Below are positions 1-7,982 of a stretch of 34,067 bases of DNA, piece after piece; position 1 is the stretch's first letter; every line of letters starts with the position of its first letter. The DNA is from JABDBK01 sp964453575 (GTDB lineage: Bacteria > Pseudomonadota > Gammaproteobacteria > DSM-16500): positions 1-34,067 of the forward strand of contig CAYVRW010000010.1 of NCBI GenBank assembly GCA_964453575.1. The letters are read 5' to 3'. The notes beneath the pieces are model-generated. The model was given only the letters and a program-made list of their open reading frames with translations. It was not told the DNA's origin and made no database searches. The position numbers were made by a program, and so were the translations under genes.

Positions 1-2
1 CT

Positions 3-134
3 CCAAGAATGACAAAAGAAATAGAAAAATTTAATGATCAAAACACAACTAGCTATTTACTTTATCGCGGCAAGACGATGACTTATTTGCCCAGTGTATA
101 TGTATTGAATTATAAAGAATATTTAGGTCGATAG
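3..134 (+). CDS. C-terminal end of an unidentified protein (partial)
   Basis: An open frame enters from the left edge and ends at TAG 132-134, giving 43 residues that finish with YKEYLGR. Codon use looks normal and no frame interruption is seen, so it is probably the tail of a gene that starts outside the window. I do not recognise a domain: the visible part is polar and rich in Tyr, Lys and Thr. The 67-base gap to the next gene contains no obvious terminator hairpin, so the two could be co-transcribed. Confidence 0.5.
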   Translation, partial: PRMTKEIEKFNDQNTTSYLLYRGKTMTYLPSVYVLNYKEYLGR

Positions 135-201
135 ATTCTAAAGGTGGATTTTGATAAAAATTAGGAATTAACTATACATTATCAAAAACACAAAGGAATA
201 A

Positions 202-1203
202 ATGATGAGAATTAATTTTTTACATTGGGAGCCTTCAATTTCTGAACCTGCTGGTCACGTTGCTTTATCGATTGGAGGAAAAACTTATGGCTTTTGGGGC
301 TTAAATGCTCGACCAGACGATACTCGTGGACCCACACCCGGCGTTATTAACACTGATGAAAACTTAGAAAAATTTATAGCCGGTTTAAGGAAAGCAGCAT
401 TAAGTGCTCTTCAAGAAAAAGGACTACGATTACCTTCTGGCATTCAAGTCTATTCCATTATTTTTGAACATTTTGAACATATTAAAACTGCTTCAGAAGA
501 AGCATTATCTAAATTTTTTACAGAGATAGATCCAGATCAAAAAATTTTAGGAGATCAACGTGATACTGTTGTTGAGGCTTCTAAAGCTTTAACAAGATGG
601 TTACAAGAAACTAATCTTTCAAAAGCAGATATTACCAATATTGGTAATCCATCAGATACATTAGATATCTCCTTCTTGGACGGAAACGCAATAACAAGTA
701 GATTAGGTACGCTGCAATCATTAGCTTTAGATAATAAGCTTTTTTGGTACGCAAAGGTGGGTGCTGCTACCGATAATTTTTTAAATAATGAAGGGGAAAT
801 GAAAATTGCTGGTCAATTTCCAGAACAAACTGGTTTTCGCTACTATGTAAGAGGTAAAGTTCGTCATAATTGCGCGAGCTTTATTTTAGATGCGTTAAAG
901 GAGGGCGGACTGGAAAATTACACTAAAAATTTTAGTGAAAAGCCTTATATTAAAGCTGCTTTGCAACAAACAATGACCCTCAATGCAGATTCTAAAGGAG
1001 AGCTGCCGGATACCAAACAATTAGCATCAGTAAACTCTATTGAGCACCTTAACATGCCCTTTAGATTATTTGGGTATGGGAACAGTCCAATTACCAACTG
1101 GTTTGGCACAACCCCAGTAGTGTTATATCGGCTTGTGCTATATGCCATCAATGCAAGCAAACAGCCTACAAAAGGCTCCACTCAAAATTGTCTCGTTGCA
1201 TAA
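202..1203 (+). CDS. Putative permuted NlpC/P60 (LRAT/YaeF-like) cysteine-hydrolase protein with C-terminal CaaX-like motif
   Basis: A 333-residue protein without a signal peptide or membrane segment. Two short motifs stand out. Near the N-terminus is GHVALSIGGKTYGFW (His19), and near residue 224 is RHNCASFILDAL (Cys224). A His-containing beta-strand motif followed much later by an N-C-x-x-F helix motif is the order seen in circularly permuted NlpC/P60 enzymes such as the LRAT and YaeF/YiiX groups. That assignment is by motif only. The protein ends in Cys-Leu-Val-Ala, a form that eukaryotic farnesyltransferase can accept (C-aliphatic-aliphatic-Ala), which raises the idea of a host-lipidated effector. 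Two ATGs occur in tandem at 202 and 205; AAAGGA at 192-197 fits the second slightly better. It stands alone before a 199-base gap. Confidence 0.75.
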   Translation: MMRINFLHWEPSISEPAGHVALSIGGKTYGFWGLNARPDDTRGPTPGVINTDENLEKFIAGLRKAALSALQEKGLRLPSGIQVYSIIFEHFEHIKTASEEALSKFFTEIDPDQKILGDQRDTVVEASKALTRWLQETNLSKADITNIGNPSDTLDISFLDGNAITSRLGTLQSLALDNKLFWYAKVGAATDNFLNNEGEMKIAGQFPEQTGFRYYVRGKVRHNCASFILDALKEGGLENYTKNFSEKPYIKAALQQTMTLNADSKGELPDTKQLASVNSIEHLNMPFRLFGYGNSPITNWFGTTPVVLYRLVLYAINASKQPTKGSTQNCLVA

Positions 1204-1402
1204 TACAAGCTGTTTGTAGGCGGAACACGCTAAGTGGTAACTGCAAAATTTAAATGGCAAGATAGTGTAACTATATGATTTAATATTAAAATTTAATAAA
1301 ACGCTGTTTGTACATCCAAAAACTAATTCAAATTACGAAATAAAATGGCCTTTTTGGTAAAGCTATGCTAGAAAAGCATTTAGATTTTGATAGGAGACAT
1401 GA

Positions 1403-2710
1403 ATGCAAGCAACATCAACAACCGGAGAAATACCCTTGAGTTCACATGAAATAACCCATACGGCCCAGGCTTGGGTGGTAACATTAACTGCCTCATTGTT
1501 TTTCTTCTATGTTTTTATCCAATTGAATCTTTTTAATGCTATCGATGTGCAATTGATGCAGGCGTTTCATTTGGATGCGCCACAGTTAGGACAGTTATCA
1601 TCGATGTTTTTTTATGCTAATACCTTGTTTCTTTTTCCTGCAGGTGTCTTGCTTGATCGATATTCAACCAAGAAAATTCTTTTAACGGCTGTGCTATTTG
1701 CCACGATAGGAACATTGATCTTTGGACTGGCAGAAACGTATTTAACGGCAGCCATAGGGCGATTTTTGGTGGGCACCGGTGCTGCTTTTTGTTTTTTAAG
1801 CTGCATTAGAATTGCGACACGTTGGTTTCCTCCCGCTAAAATGGCGTTAGTGACCGGCGTTGTGGTGACGATGGCGATGTTAGGCGGTCTGGTTGCACAA
1901 ACCCCATTGGCGGTATTAAGTCATACAGTAGGTTGGCGGCAAGCGGTTCTCATGGATGCAGGTTTGGGTGCGATCATTTTTTTCGCGGTCCTTCTATGGG
2001 TAAGCGATTATCCACCGGGAAGTCATGAAAAACATGCGGCAGATAAAGCTCATTTACAAAGTCTAGGTTTTTGGAAAAGCATAGGTTTGGTCACATTAAA
2101 TCCGCAAAATTGGTTGGGCGGTATTTATACGGCGCTGATGAATCTACCGGTATTTTTGTTAGGTGCTTTATGGGGTATTCATTATTTGATGCAAGTACAC
2201 CATGTGACCTTGATGCAGGCATCTTATGCAACGACCTTGTTTTTCTTCGGAATTATTTTGGGATCGCCATTCTTTGGCTGGATTTCTGATTATATGGGGC
2301 GTCGTGTGCTACCTATGATATTTGGTGCAATCATCTCTCTTGCAGTGATATTGGTATTGCTCTACGTTCCTGTGTCTTTCGCCGCCGTTCTTGTTTTATT
2401 CTTTTTGGTAGGCTTTGTCACAAGCTCTCAAGTATTAAGTTACCCAACGATTGCAGAACTTAATCCTACCTCTCTTACGAGTTCTGCTATCAGTATTATT
2501 TCGGTAGTGATCATGTCGAGTGGTGTGATTTTCCAACCTTTATTCGGTTGGGCAATGCAATTGCATTGGGACCATACTATGATGGATGGTGCGCCGGTTT
2601 ACGCTGCATCTGATATATTAAATGCAATGTTAATCATCCCTGTTGCTTTTGTGGTTGCTTTGTTTGCCTCATTCTTAATAAAAGAAACGTATTGCAAATT
2701 GCAAGGGTAA
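1403..2710 (+). CDS. MFS transporter, possible nucleoside importer
   Basis: A 435-residue integral membrane protein with about 12 hydrophobic segments. The major facilitator signature between helices 2 and 3 is visible (GVLLDRYSTKKILL), with a matching loop in the second half (GWISDYMGRRVLP). The inner-membrane location and secondary-transport mechanism follow from the family. The substrate is not readable from sequence. deoB begins only 6 bases after this stop codon, so the pair is almost certainly one operon, and DeoB acts on ribose- and deoxyribose-1-phosphate from nucleoside breakdown. Uptake of nucleosides is therefore a reasonable inference; Legionella Pht-family MFS proteins include nucleoside importers. 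Start at ATG 1403 is supported by AGGAG at 1392-1396. Confidence 0.9.
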   Translation: MQATSTTGEIPLSSHEITHTAQAWVVTLTASLFFFYVFIQLNLFNAIDVQLMQAFHLDAPQLGQLSSMFFYANTLFLFPAGVLLDRYSTKKILLTAVLFATIGTLIFGLAETYLTAAIGRFLVGTGAAFCFLSCIRIATRWFPPAKMALVTGVVVTMAMLGGLVAQTPLAVLSHTVGWRQAVLMDAGLGAIIFFAVLLWVSDYPPGSHEKHAADKAHLQSLGFWKSIGLVTLNPQNWLGGIYTALMNLPVFLLGALWGIHYLMQVHHVTLMQASYATTLFFFGIILGSPFFGWISDYMGRRVLPMIFGAIISLAVILVLLYVPVSFAAVLVLFFLVGFVTSSQVLSYPTIAELNPTSLTSSAISIISVVIMSSGVIFQPLFGWAMQLHWDHTMMDGAPVYAASDILNAMLIIPVAFVVALFASFLIKETYCKLQG

Positions 2711-2716
2711 CATCAT

Positions 2717-3910
2717 ATGACCAGGGCTTTTATTCTTTTAATGGATTCGTTTGGTATAGGTTCGGCAGATGATGCTCTTAAGTATGGCGATCAGGGATCC
2801 GATACTTTGCGACATATTGCGGAGTATTGTGCAGCGAAAGGCAGGCCATTGCAAATTCCTAATCTTCTTCGTTTAGGACTCAATGAGGCAGCGAAAGTGA
2901 GCCAAGGCAAGCCTGTGTCAGGGTTGACGAGTCCTGCGCTCATTGAAGGTGCTTACGGTTGTGCTGCCGAAAAAAGTTTTGGTAAAGACACACCCAGCGG
3001 TCATTGGGAAATTGCCGGTGTTCCTGCTTTATTTGATTGGGGATATTTTCCACCGGAATATCCGAGTTTTCCTGAAGAACTTTTAGAAGAACTTATCAAA
3101 CGCGGAAAATTATCAGGCGTGCTTGGTAATAAACATGCCTCAGGAACAGATATTATTGTAGAACTGGGTGAAGAACATGAAAAATCCGGCAAGCCCATTT
3201 GTTATACTTCAGCGGACAGTGTTTTTCAAATCGCAGCACATGAAGAATCGTTTGGTTTAGATCGTCTTTATGAACTTTGTTTGATTGCGCGAGATTTAGT
3301 AGATCCTTATAACGTTGGCCGTGTGATCGCAAGACCTTTTACAGGCAAGCCTGGAAATTATCGTAGAACTGGAAACCGTCGTGATTATGCTGTGCCTGCG
3401 CCTGAACTTACGTTGTTGGATAAACTTAAAGCATCGGGTCATGACGTGATTGCAATCGGCAAAGTTTCTGATATTTATGCGCATCGTGGGATTACCAAAG
3501 AAGTAAAAGCTGATGGCAACATGGCGCTTTTTGATGTGTTATTAAAAGAAACGAAAACAGCACCTGATGGCAGTTTGGTGTTCGTTAATTTTGTTGATTT
3601 TGACATGTTGTATGGTCATAGGCGTGATGTTTTAGGTTATGCCAAAGCACTTGAAGATTTTGATGCAAGATTACCTGAATTCGAACGTTTAATGAAGCCA
3701 GGTGATATTGCGGTCATCACAGCAGACCATGGCTGTGATCCGACTTGGAAAGGTACCGATCATACACGTGAACATATTCCTGTTATTGCTTTTGGTCCTG
3801 GAGTTAAAACAGGTTCCATTGGAAAGCGTGAAACCTTTGCGGATATAGGACAAACGTTGGCGAAGCATTTGGGCATAGAGCCATTGGCGATGGGTGTGGG
3901 GTTTTTGTAA
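2717..3910 (+). CDS. deoB: Phosphopentomutase
   Basis: A 397-residue protein that converts ribose-1-phosphate and 2-deoxyribose-1-phosphate to the 5-phosphates, linking nucleoside salvage to central metabolism in the cytoplasm. It belongs to the alkaline-phosphatase superfamily. Visible signatures are the N-terminal metal motif LLMDSFGIGSADD (Asp10), the phospho-acceptor region GKDTPSGHWE (Thr92), NFVDFDMLYGHRRDV, and the C-terminal metal cluster TADHGCDPTWKGTDHTREH. The length agrees with the roughly 400 residues of known DeoB. It sits 6 bases downstream of the MFS gene and is probably translated from the same transcript. A structured inverted-repeat element follows directly after its stop codon. 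Confidence 0.97.
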   Translation: MTRAFILLMDSFGIGSADDALKYGDQGSDTLRHIAEYCAAKGRPLQIPNLLRLGLNEAAKVSQGKPVSGLTSPALIEGAYGCAAEKSFGKDTPSGHWEIAGVPALFDWGYFPPEYPSFPEELLEELIKRGKLSGVLGNKHASGTDIIVELGEEHEKSGKPICYTSADSVFQIAAHEESFGLDRLYELCLIARDLVDPYNVGRVIARPFTGKPGNYRRTGNRRDYAVPAPELTLLDKLKASGHDVIAIGKVSDIYAHRGITKEVKADGNMALFDVLLKETKTAPDGSLVFVNFVDFDMLYGHRRDVLGYAKALEDFDARLPEFERLMKPGDIAVITADHGCDPTWKGTDHTREHIPVIAFGPGVKTGSIGKRETFADIGQTLAKHLGIEPLAMGVGFL

Positions 3911-3914
3911 ATAT

Positions 3915-4040
3915 TATAGCGCTTTAAAAAAGTATGGCCATAGTTGTTCTCGCTCCAAAGCATACATCCATGTATTTTGGGTGACATCCTGTCACCAAGT
4001 CGCTTAAACAACTATGGCCATACTCTTTTAAGTTGCTATA
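3915..4040. repeat. MITE-like inverted-repeat element
   Basis: A 126-base intergenic element with 34-base terminal inverted repeats at 3915-3948 and 4007-4040 that match at 30 of 34 positions, including an uninterrupted match around ATGGCCATAGTTGTT. The ends read TATAGC...GCTATA, which would fit a TA target duplication. The interior holds two further small palindromes: ATACAT-cc-ATGTAT near 3962-3975 and GGTGACA-tcc-TGTCACC near 3980-3996. The whole can fold into one long branched hairpin. It has no coding capacity of its own and lies right after deoB. It may be a non-autonomous transposon remnant or a dispersed structural repeat. No second copy was seen in this window. Confidence 0.75.
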
Positions 4041-4118
4041 ACTTTGAGTTTTTATTAGATTTTTTTATGAATTTCTGCTAAACAGATGTATAGGAAGATT
4101 ATATATACAGGATAAACT

Positions 4119-5453
4119 ATGTTTCTTAGAAGATATTTAAGAAAACAAAAACTCAGACAATATAACAAATTTCAACATTCAGAAATAAAGCCCAAACCAT
4201 TACCCAACCAAGCTACCCTTGCCGATAAATTTGCGCCCTATTTAGAAACAAGGGATCTTTTAAACATATCCAGAGCGAGCAAAGATTCTTATGTTTTATT
4301 TAACAAAGCAACCACTGCATCTAAAACGCAAATCCTTCTTAAAGCCGTAGTTTTTGGTGATTATAAAAAAGCAGAATATATTCTTAATGAAAATCCTGAG
4401 TTATTACTTGAAAAAGGTACGGTTAAAGATTTTTCCGGACGTACACATGCAAGGCGAACAGCTTTTCAGCTTGCACTAGGAGCCGGTGATTTTAATGTGA
4501 AAGATAAAAACGGTAATATTGTGGTGCATGGCATGGTTGAAATGATGGAAAATTATTTTAAGATGCTGCCCGGGAAAACTTTAAATGAAGTTAATCAAAT
4601 CATCTATGAACAATACAGAGGACAATTTCCCAAAAATTATGAAGCCATTGAATCAGCACGCATTAACTATGATAGTGCAGCGCTTCATCAAATGTTCAAC
4701 GCTATTGCGAATGCAACGGATGAAATATGTGATGCGACATCCGTTGTTGAAGATAAGATTATGAAAATAGTACATCAGGAAAAATCAAAACGAGCTTCTG
4801 TATTAAAAAATATTATTCAGTTGATAATAAAAGCTGATTCAAATACAAATTTTGAAAAAGCATTTCGAAAACTTAAAAGTTATTTGACAATATATCGCAT
4901 CATAAGTGCTGATTTTAATATGGGTGTTCTTCGTGCATTGTATGAATTTAGATATCATTTAACATCCACAAAGCCCCAGATGATGGGGAAACATTTTAAT
5001 TATGAATTATTTATCGAAGCAGCCGAACTCTACGAAGAATATTATGTACATTTCGGTAATCACTGGAGCAAACCAAGAAATTTATTTTGTTGGCAAAAAA
5101 TTTTTGGCTGTATCCAGCGTTATCTTCCTGCCTGTGATGCGCAATGCATGGCTCAAGGACTTTGGTACATTTTGGAGCATGGTGAAAAATCAAAACGCAG
5201 CTTGGAGTTTCGTCAAGGCAGCGGCAGTTATTATCCGCTCGATTCGGAGCTTGGTTTAAATGTTGATTGGGACCTTGTGGGCGCTCATTACGCATGGTCA
5301 CAGGCGGGATTTATGGTGACATGTGCAGATCAAAATCTCGTAAAAGGGTTTACCGATTTATTATCAAAACTTGTTTGCAGTAAGGACAACAGTAGCTTAG
5401 CTTATAGCGCGCCTAGGCCGGTAGAAAAAAGGCGTAGTTGTGTGGTGATGTAG
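4119..5453 (+). CDS. F-box / ankyrin-like effector candidate with C-terminal CaaX box
   Basis: A 444-residue soluble protein. Residues about 34-61 (LADKFAPYLETRDLLNISRA and the next few) match the F-box pattern: a hydrophobic start, L-x-x-x-D-L-L, then I-S-R-A-S-K. Residues about 66-125 look like a divergent ankyrin pair (ILLKAVVFGDYKKAEYILNE, then TAFQLALGAGD). The middle is helical with no domain I recognise. The C-terminus is basic followed by Cys-Val-Val-Met, a textbook farnesylation CaaX box. F-box, ankyrin and CaaX in one protein is the design of Legionella AnkB/LegAU13, which recruits host SCF ubiquitin ligase at the vacuole. By analogy this is a strong effector candidate, but the sequence is not obviously AnkB itself. 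Start ATG 4119 follows CAGGA. Confidence 0.82.
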   Translation: MFLRRYLRKQKLRQYNKFQHSEIKPKPLPNQATLADKFAPYLETRDLLNISRASKDSYVLFNKATTASKTQILLKAVVFGDYKKAEYILNENPELLLEKGTVKDFSGRTHARRTAFQLALGAGDFNVKDKNGNIVVHGMVEMMENYFKMLPGKTLNEVNQIIYEQYRGQFPKNYEAIESARINYDSAALHQMFNAIANATDEICDATSVVEDKIMKIVHQEKSKRASVLKNIIQLIIKADSNTNFEKAFRKLKSYLTIYRIISADFNMGVLRALYEFRYHLTSTKPQMMGKHFNYELFIEAAELYEEYYVHFGNHWSKPRNLFCWQKIFGCIQRYLPACDAQCMAQGLWYILEHGEKSKRSLEFRQGSGSYYPLDSELGLNVDWDLVGAHYAWSQAGFMVTCADQNLVKGFTDLLSKLVCSKDNSSLAYSAPRPVEKRRSCVVM

Positions 5454-5629
5454 GGCAACAATGCCCGAGCGTTATAGTAACTTATTGAAAAAATGGAAGA
5501 TTTATTTTCGATTCATAACACATTCTTGCCCGTAAGACTGCGCCACAGTGATCCGCCTTTTTAATTTGATCAACTTCCACTGCTATGATAATCTCGAATT
5601 CAACGAGGTTATAATAAAAAAGGCACAAT

Positions 5630-7927
5630 ATGTTCTCAACTAATCAAAAAAAATTCTCATATACCAATGTAGCTTTTTTCAACGCCGCGGCGGATGGTAA
5701 AATAGATCACCTTAAAGACCTTTTTCAAAAATACGGTAACCAAATCAACCTTAATCAAACCTATGGTGATAATAAGAGATTTTCGCTGTATAAAGCTGCT
5801 GAAATGGGTCATGTTGAAGTTGTAAAATATTTATTGGAAAAGCGCTGTGACATTGATCTAAGAACAACAAACGGTCAGACAGCTTTGTTTGCGGCGGTTT
5901 CTGAAGGCCGCGATAAAATCGTAAGATGCCTCTTAGATGCGGGAGCAAATCCAGATATACCTAGTAGATCTGGAGATATGCCATTAGATATTGCTGTGAT
6001 TAAGAATAATCCCATCATAAGCGAAATGCTGGATGGTCATGCTCAAGGTTTTCATACGGCTTTAATTCAGCGCATGAAAGTATTAGGTTATATGTCTTCA
6101 CATGAAGGCGTCTGTTTTGGATTTTCAGAAACGCTAAAAAAATTAATATCAACGAACAATGAAGCGGCTATTGCTGAATGTTATAAAATGTTAGCTTGGC
6201 TTAAACAAAGCAAAGCATGGGATTTATATCTTATAAAAATCATGCATGATGCTTTAATTACGGTGGCGGAACAAAAAGCCCTGAAACATTTTAATGTATC
6301 TAATGAGCATGAACTTAATCTTGCACAACATACTCAATTTCAACAAATAGTGAAAGATAAGCTTGCTTTGCGCCGCAGTCAATTGACGAAAGAAGAGCAG
6401 GAAGACGAATCTCAGTATCTTTATATTAAAGCATTTTTTGATTCATTAGAATTAGCACATTTAAATGAATTTTATTTATATTTATTTCCAAAGCATAAAC
6501 TTCATTATCTGCCTGATGCTGAAAGTTATAAAAAAAGCTATCCTATAAAAGGCCAGATTTTATTAGCTCCTTTTGAGCATGGGATATTAAAATATAAATC
6601 CATTCTTTCTAATCAATCATTGCTAGAGTATCAGTTTACGTTGGAGGAACTTAAAAGTGAGTTGCATGATCATTACGATGATTTTGCGAGCGCTTTACAG
6701 ACTAATAACTCCATAAAATTAAATTTTTATCTTGAGACTATTCTAACTCTTATAGCGCAACAAAAACATAAGATAGTAGAGCGTGATATTTTCTCCCAAT
6801 CTGAAACACCTTTTTGGGTAAATTCTATTGTGCAACCTCAAATCTTAGAACAAAAAAGAGGAGAGGTTCAATTGACTAAATTTACGGGTGTTTATTCGAA
6901 AGCTGATCTTCTTGCTTATTTAACAAGGCTGCGTCACCGCATTAATCAGGAAAATCCAAAAATAACCGTACCTGTTGTACTTAATTTAAATTCTATCGAT
7001 CATAGGATTTTAGTTGTTTATCATCCAGATAAACAATGGGAATTTATGGATATTAATCAAATATCATCAAAACCTTCGGAAATAAAACGAATTTTTTTAA
7101 CAGACGAAAAAGAAATTGTTGCGAGAATTAAAAAAGGAATTGCTTCGGGTGAATATGCTGTGATGAATACGCGTGTTACTGCTACGCAAGACGTTGAAAA
7201 TCAAATAAGACCTGTCATCGAAAAATGGGAAAATGATTTGCGAGATATGCATGCCCCAACACCAGAAAAAATTAAATTTTCAGATGAATCTAAAGGAACA
7301 TGGTTTTTAACAGCAGCGATAGCAGGTGATGAAAAATCGTTGCAGAGATTGCTAACATGCAAGGCTGCGATCGATCCTAATCAAACCAACAGCGAAGGTT
7401 CAACAGCTCTTCTTATAGCGGTTAGTAATAGTGATATGAATACTGTTAGAATATTGATGGACTACAAAGCTTCTATTGATCCCAATAAAGGCAATGAAGA
7501 CACCAAGTCAACGCCGCTCTTGATAGCTGCTCAAAACGGTTATCTTGGAATGGTTAATCTATTGCTGGCTCATCCTAGGATTGATCCTAATAAAGGTCTT
7601 CTGAATGGCGCAACACCTCTTTACCTGGCTGCACAAAATGGTCATGTTGAAGTCGTGAAAGCTTTGCTTAATCATCCTGATACTAAGGCTAATAAAGCTA
7701 GAAGCGATAACACAACACCGCTTTATATCGCTGCTCAAAACGGTCACCTTGAAGTGGTTAAAGCATTGCTCGATGATCCTTTCATTGATATTGATCGAGC
7801 TGTTGATAAGGGCTATACAGCATTTGATGTAGCAGCTATAAATAAACATGATGAAATTGTTCAGATGTTGCAGGATTTTAAAGATAAACAAGAACGACAA
7901 ATGAAAGCAATGCATAGAATTATTTAG
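5630..7927 (+). CDS. Ankyrin-repeat protein with central cysteine-protease-like region
   Basis: A 765-residue protein with ankyrin repeats at both ends. The N-terminal block has about four repeats (residues 14-134, for example LYKAAEMGHVEVVKYLLEK). The C-terminal block has about six (residues 556-755, for example TPLYLAAQNGHVEVVKALL), the last ones very alike. Between them lies a region with HEGVCFGFSETL (Cys162), DHRILVVYHPD (His458) and WEFMDIN (Asp474). Cys in a G-V-C-x-G-x-S turn, then His, then Asp in a D-x-N context, resembles the C58/YopT-type papain-like triad. This is an inference from three motifs across a long span. No signal peptide or membrane segment. An AAAAAGG site lies 6 bases before ATG 5630. 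Likely a secreted host-interacting protein. Confidence 0.85.
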   Translation: MFSTNQKKFSYTNVAFFNAAADGKIDHLKDLFQKYGNQINLNQTYGDNKRFSLYKAAEMGHVEVVKYLLEKRCDIDLRTTNGQTALFAAVSEGRDKIVRCLLDAGANPDIPSRSGDMPLDIAVIKNNPIISEMLDGHAQGFHTALIQRMKVLGYMSSHEGVCFGFSETLKKLISTNNEAAIAECYKMLAWLKQSKAWDLYLIKIMHDALITVAEQKALKHFNVSNEHELNLAQHTQFQQIVKDKLALRRSQLTKEEQEDESQYLYIKAFFDSLELAHLNEFYLYLFPKHKLHYLPDAESYKKSYPIKGQILLAPFEHGILKYKSILSNQSLLEYQFTLEELKSELHDHYDDFASALQTNNSIKLNFYLETILTLIAQQKHKIVERDIFSQSETPFWVNSIVQPQILEQKRGEVQLTKFTGVYSKADLLAYLTRLRHRINQENPKITVPVVLNLNSIDHRILVVYHPDKQWEFMDINQISSKPSEIKRIFLTDEKEIVARIKKGIASGEYAVMNTRVTATQDVENQIRPVIEKWENDLRDMHAPTPEKIKFSDESKGTWFLTAAIAGDEKSLQRLLTCKAAIDPNQTNSEGSTALLIAVSNSDMNTVRILMDYKASIDPNKGNEDTKSTPLLIAAQNGYLGMVNLLLAHPRIDPNKGLLNGATPLYLAAQNGHVEVVKALLNHPDTKANKARSDNTTPLYIAAQNGHLEVVKALLDDPFIDIDRAVDKGYTAFDVAAINKHDEIVQMLQDFKDKQERQMKAMHRII

Positions 7928-7932
7928 AGTCT

Positions 7933-7967
7933 CATGCCGTGAGATACCGAGCCCATCTCACGGCATG
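7933..7967. terminator. Perfect hairpin between convergent genes
   Basis: A 13-base perfect inverted repeat (7933-7945 with 7955-7967, arm CATGCCGTGAGAT) with a 9-base loop, in the 55-base space between two convergent ankyrin genes. The position suits a shared transcription end. There is no T-run on either side, so it is not a textbook intrinsic terminator. It may act with Rho or protect 3-prime ends. Confidence 0.5.
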
Positions 7968-7982
7968 TAACGATGAGATATT

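Noticed and set aside
1278..1300. Direct repeat of TTAAT upstream of the MFS gene, resembling a PmrA-type box
   Set aside because: The two TTAAT cores are 13 bases apart, not the 11 expected for the Legionella/Coxiella PmrA site, and the region is simply A+T-rich.
3760..4011. 83-codon minus-strand frame across the deoB end
   Set aside because: It runs through deoB and the inverted-repeat element, has no ribosome site, and its composition comes from the repeat.
7559..7915. 118-codon minus-strand frame
   Set aside because: Antisense to the C-terminal ankyrin repeats; its length reflects the repetitive codon pattern of the true gene.
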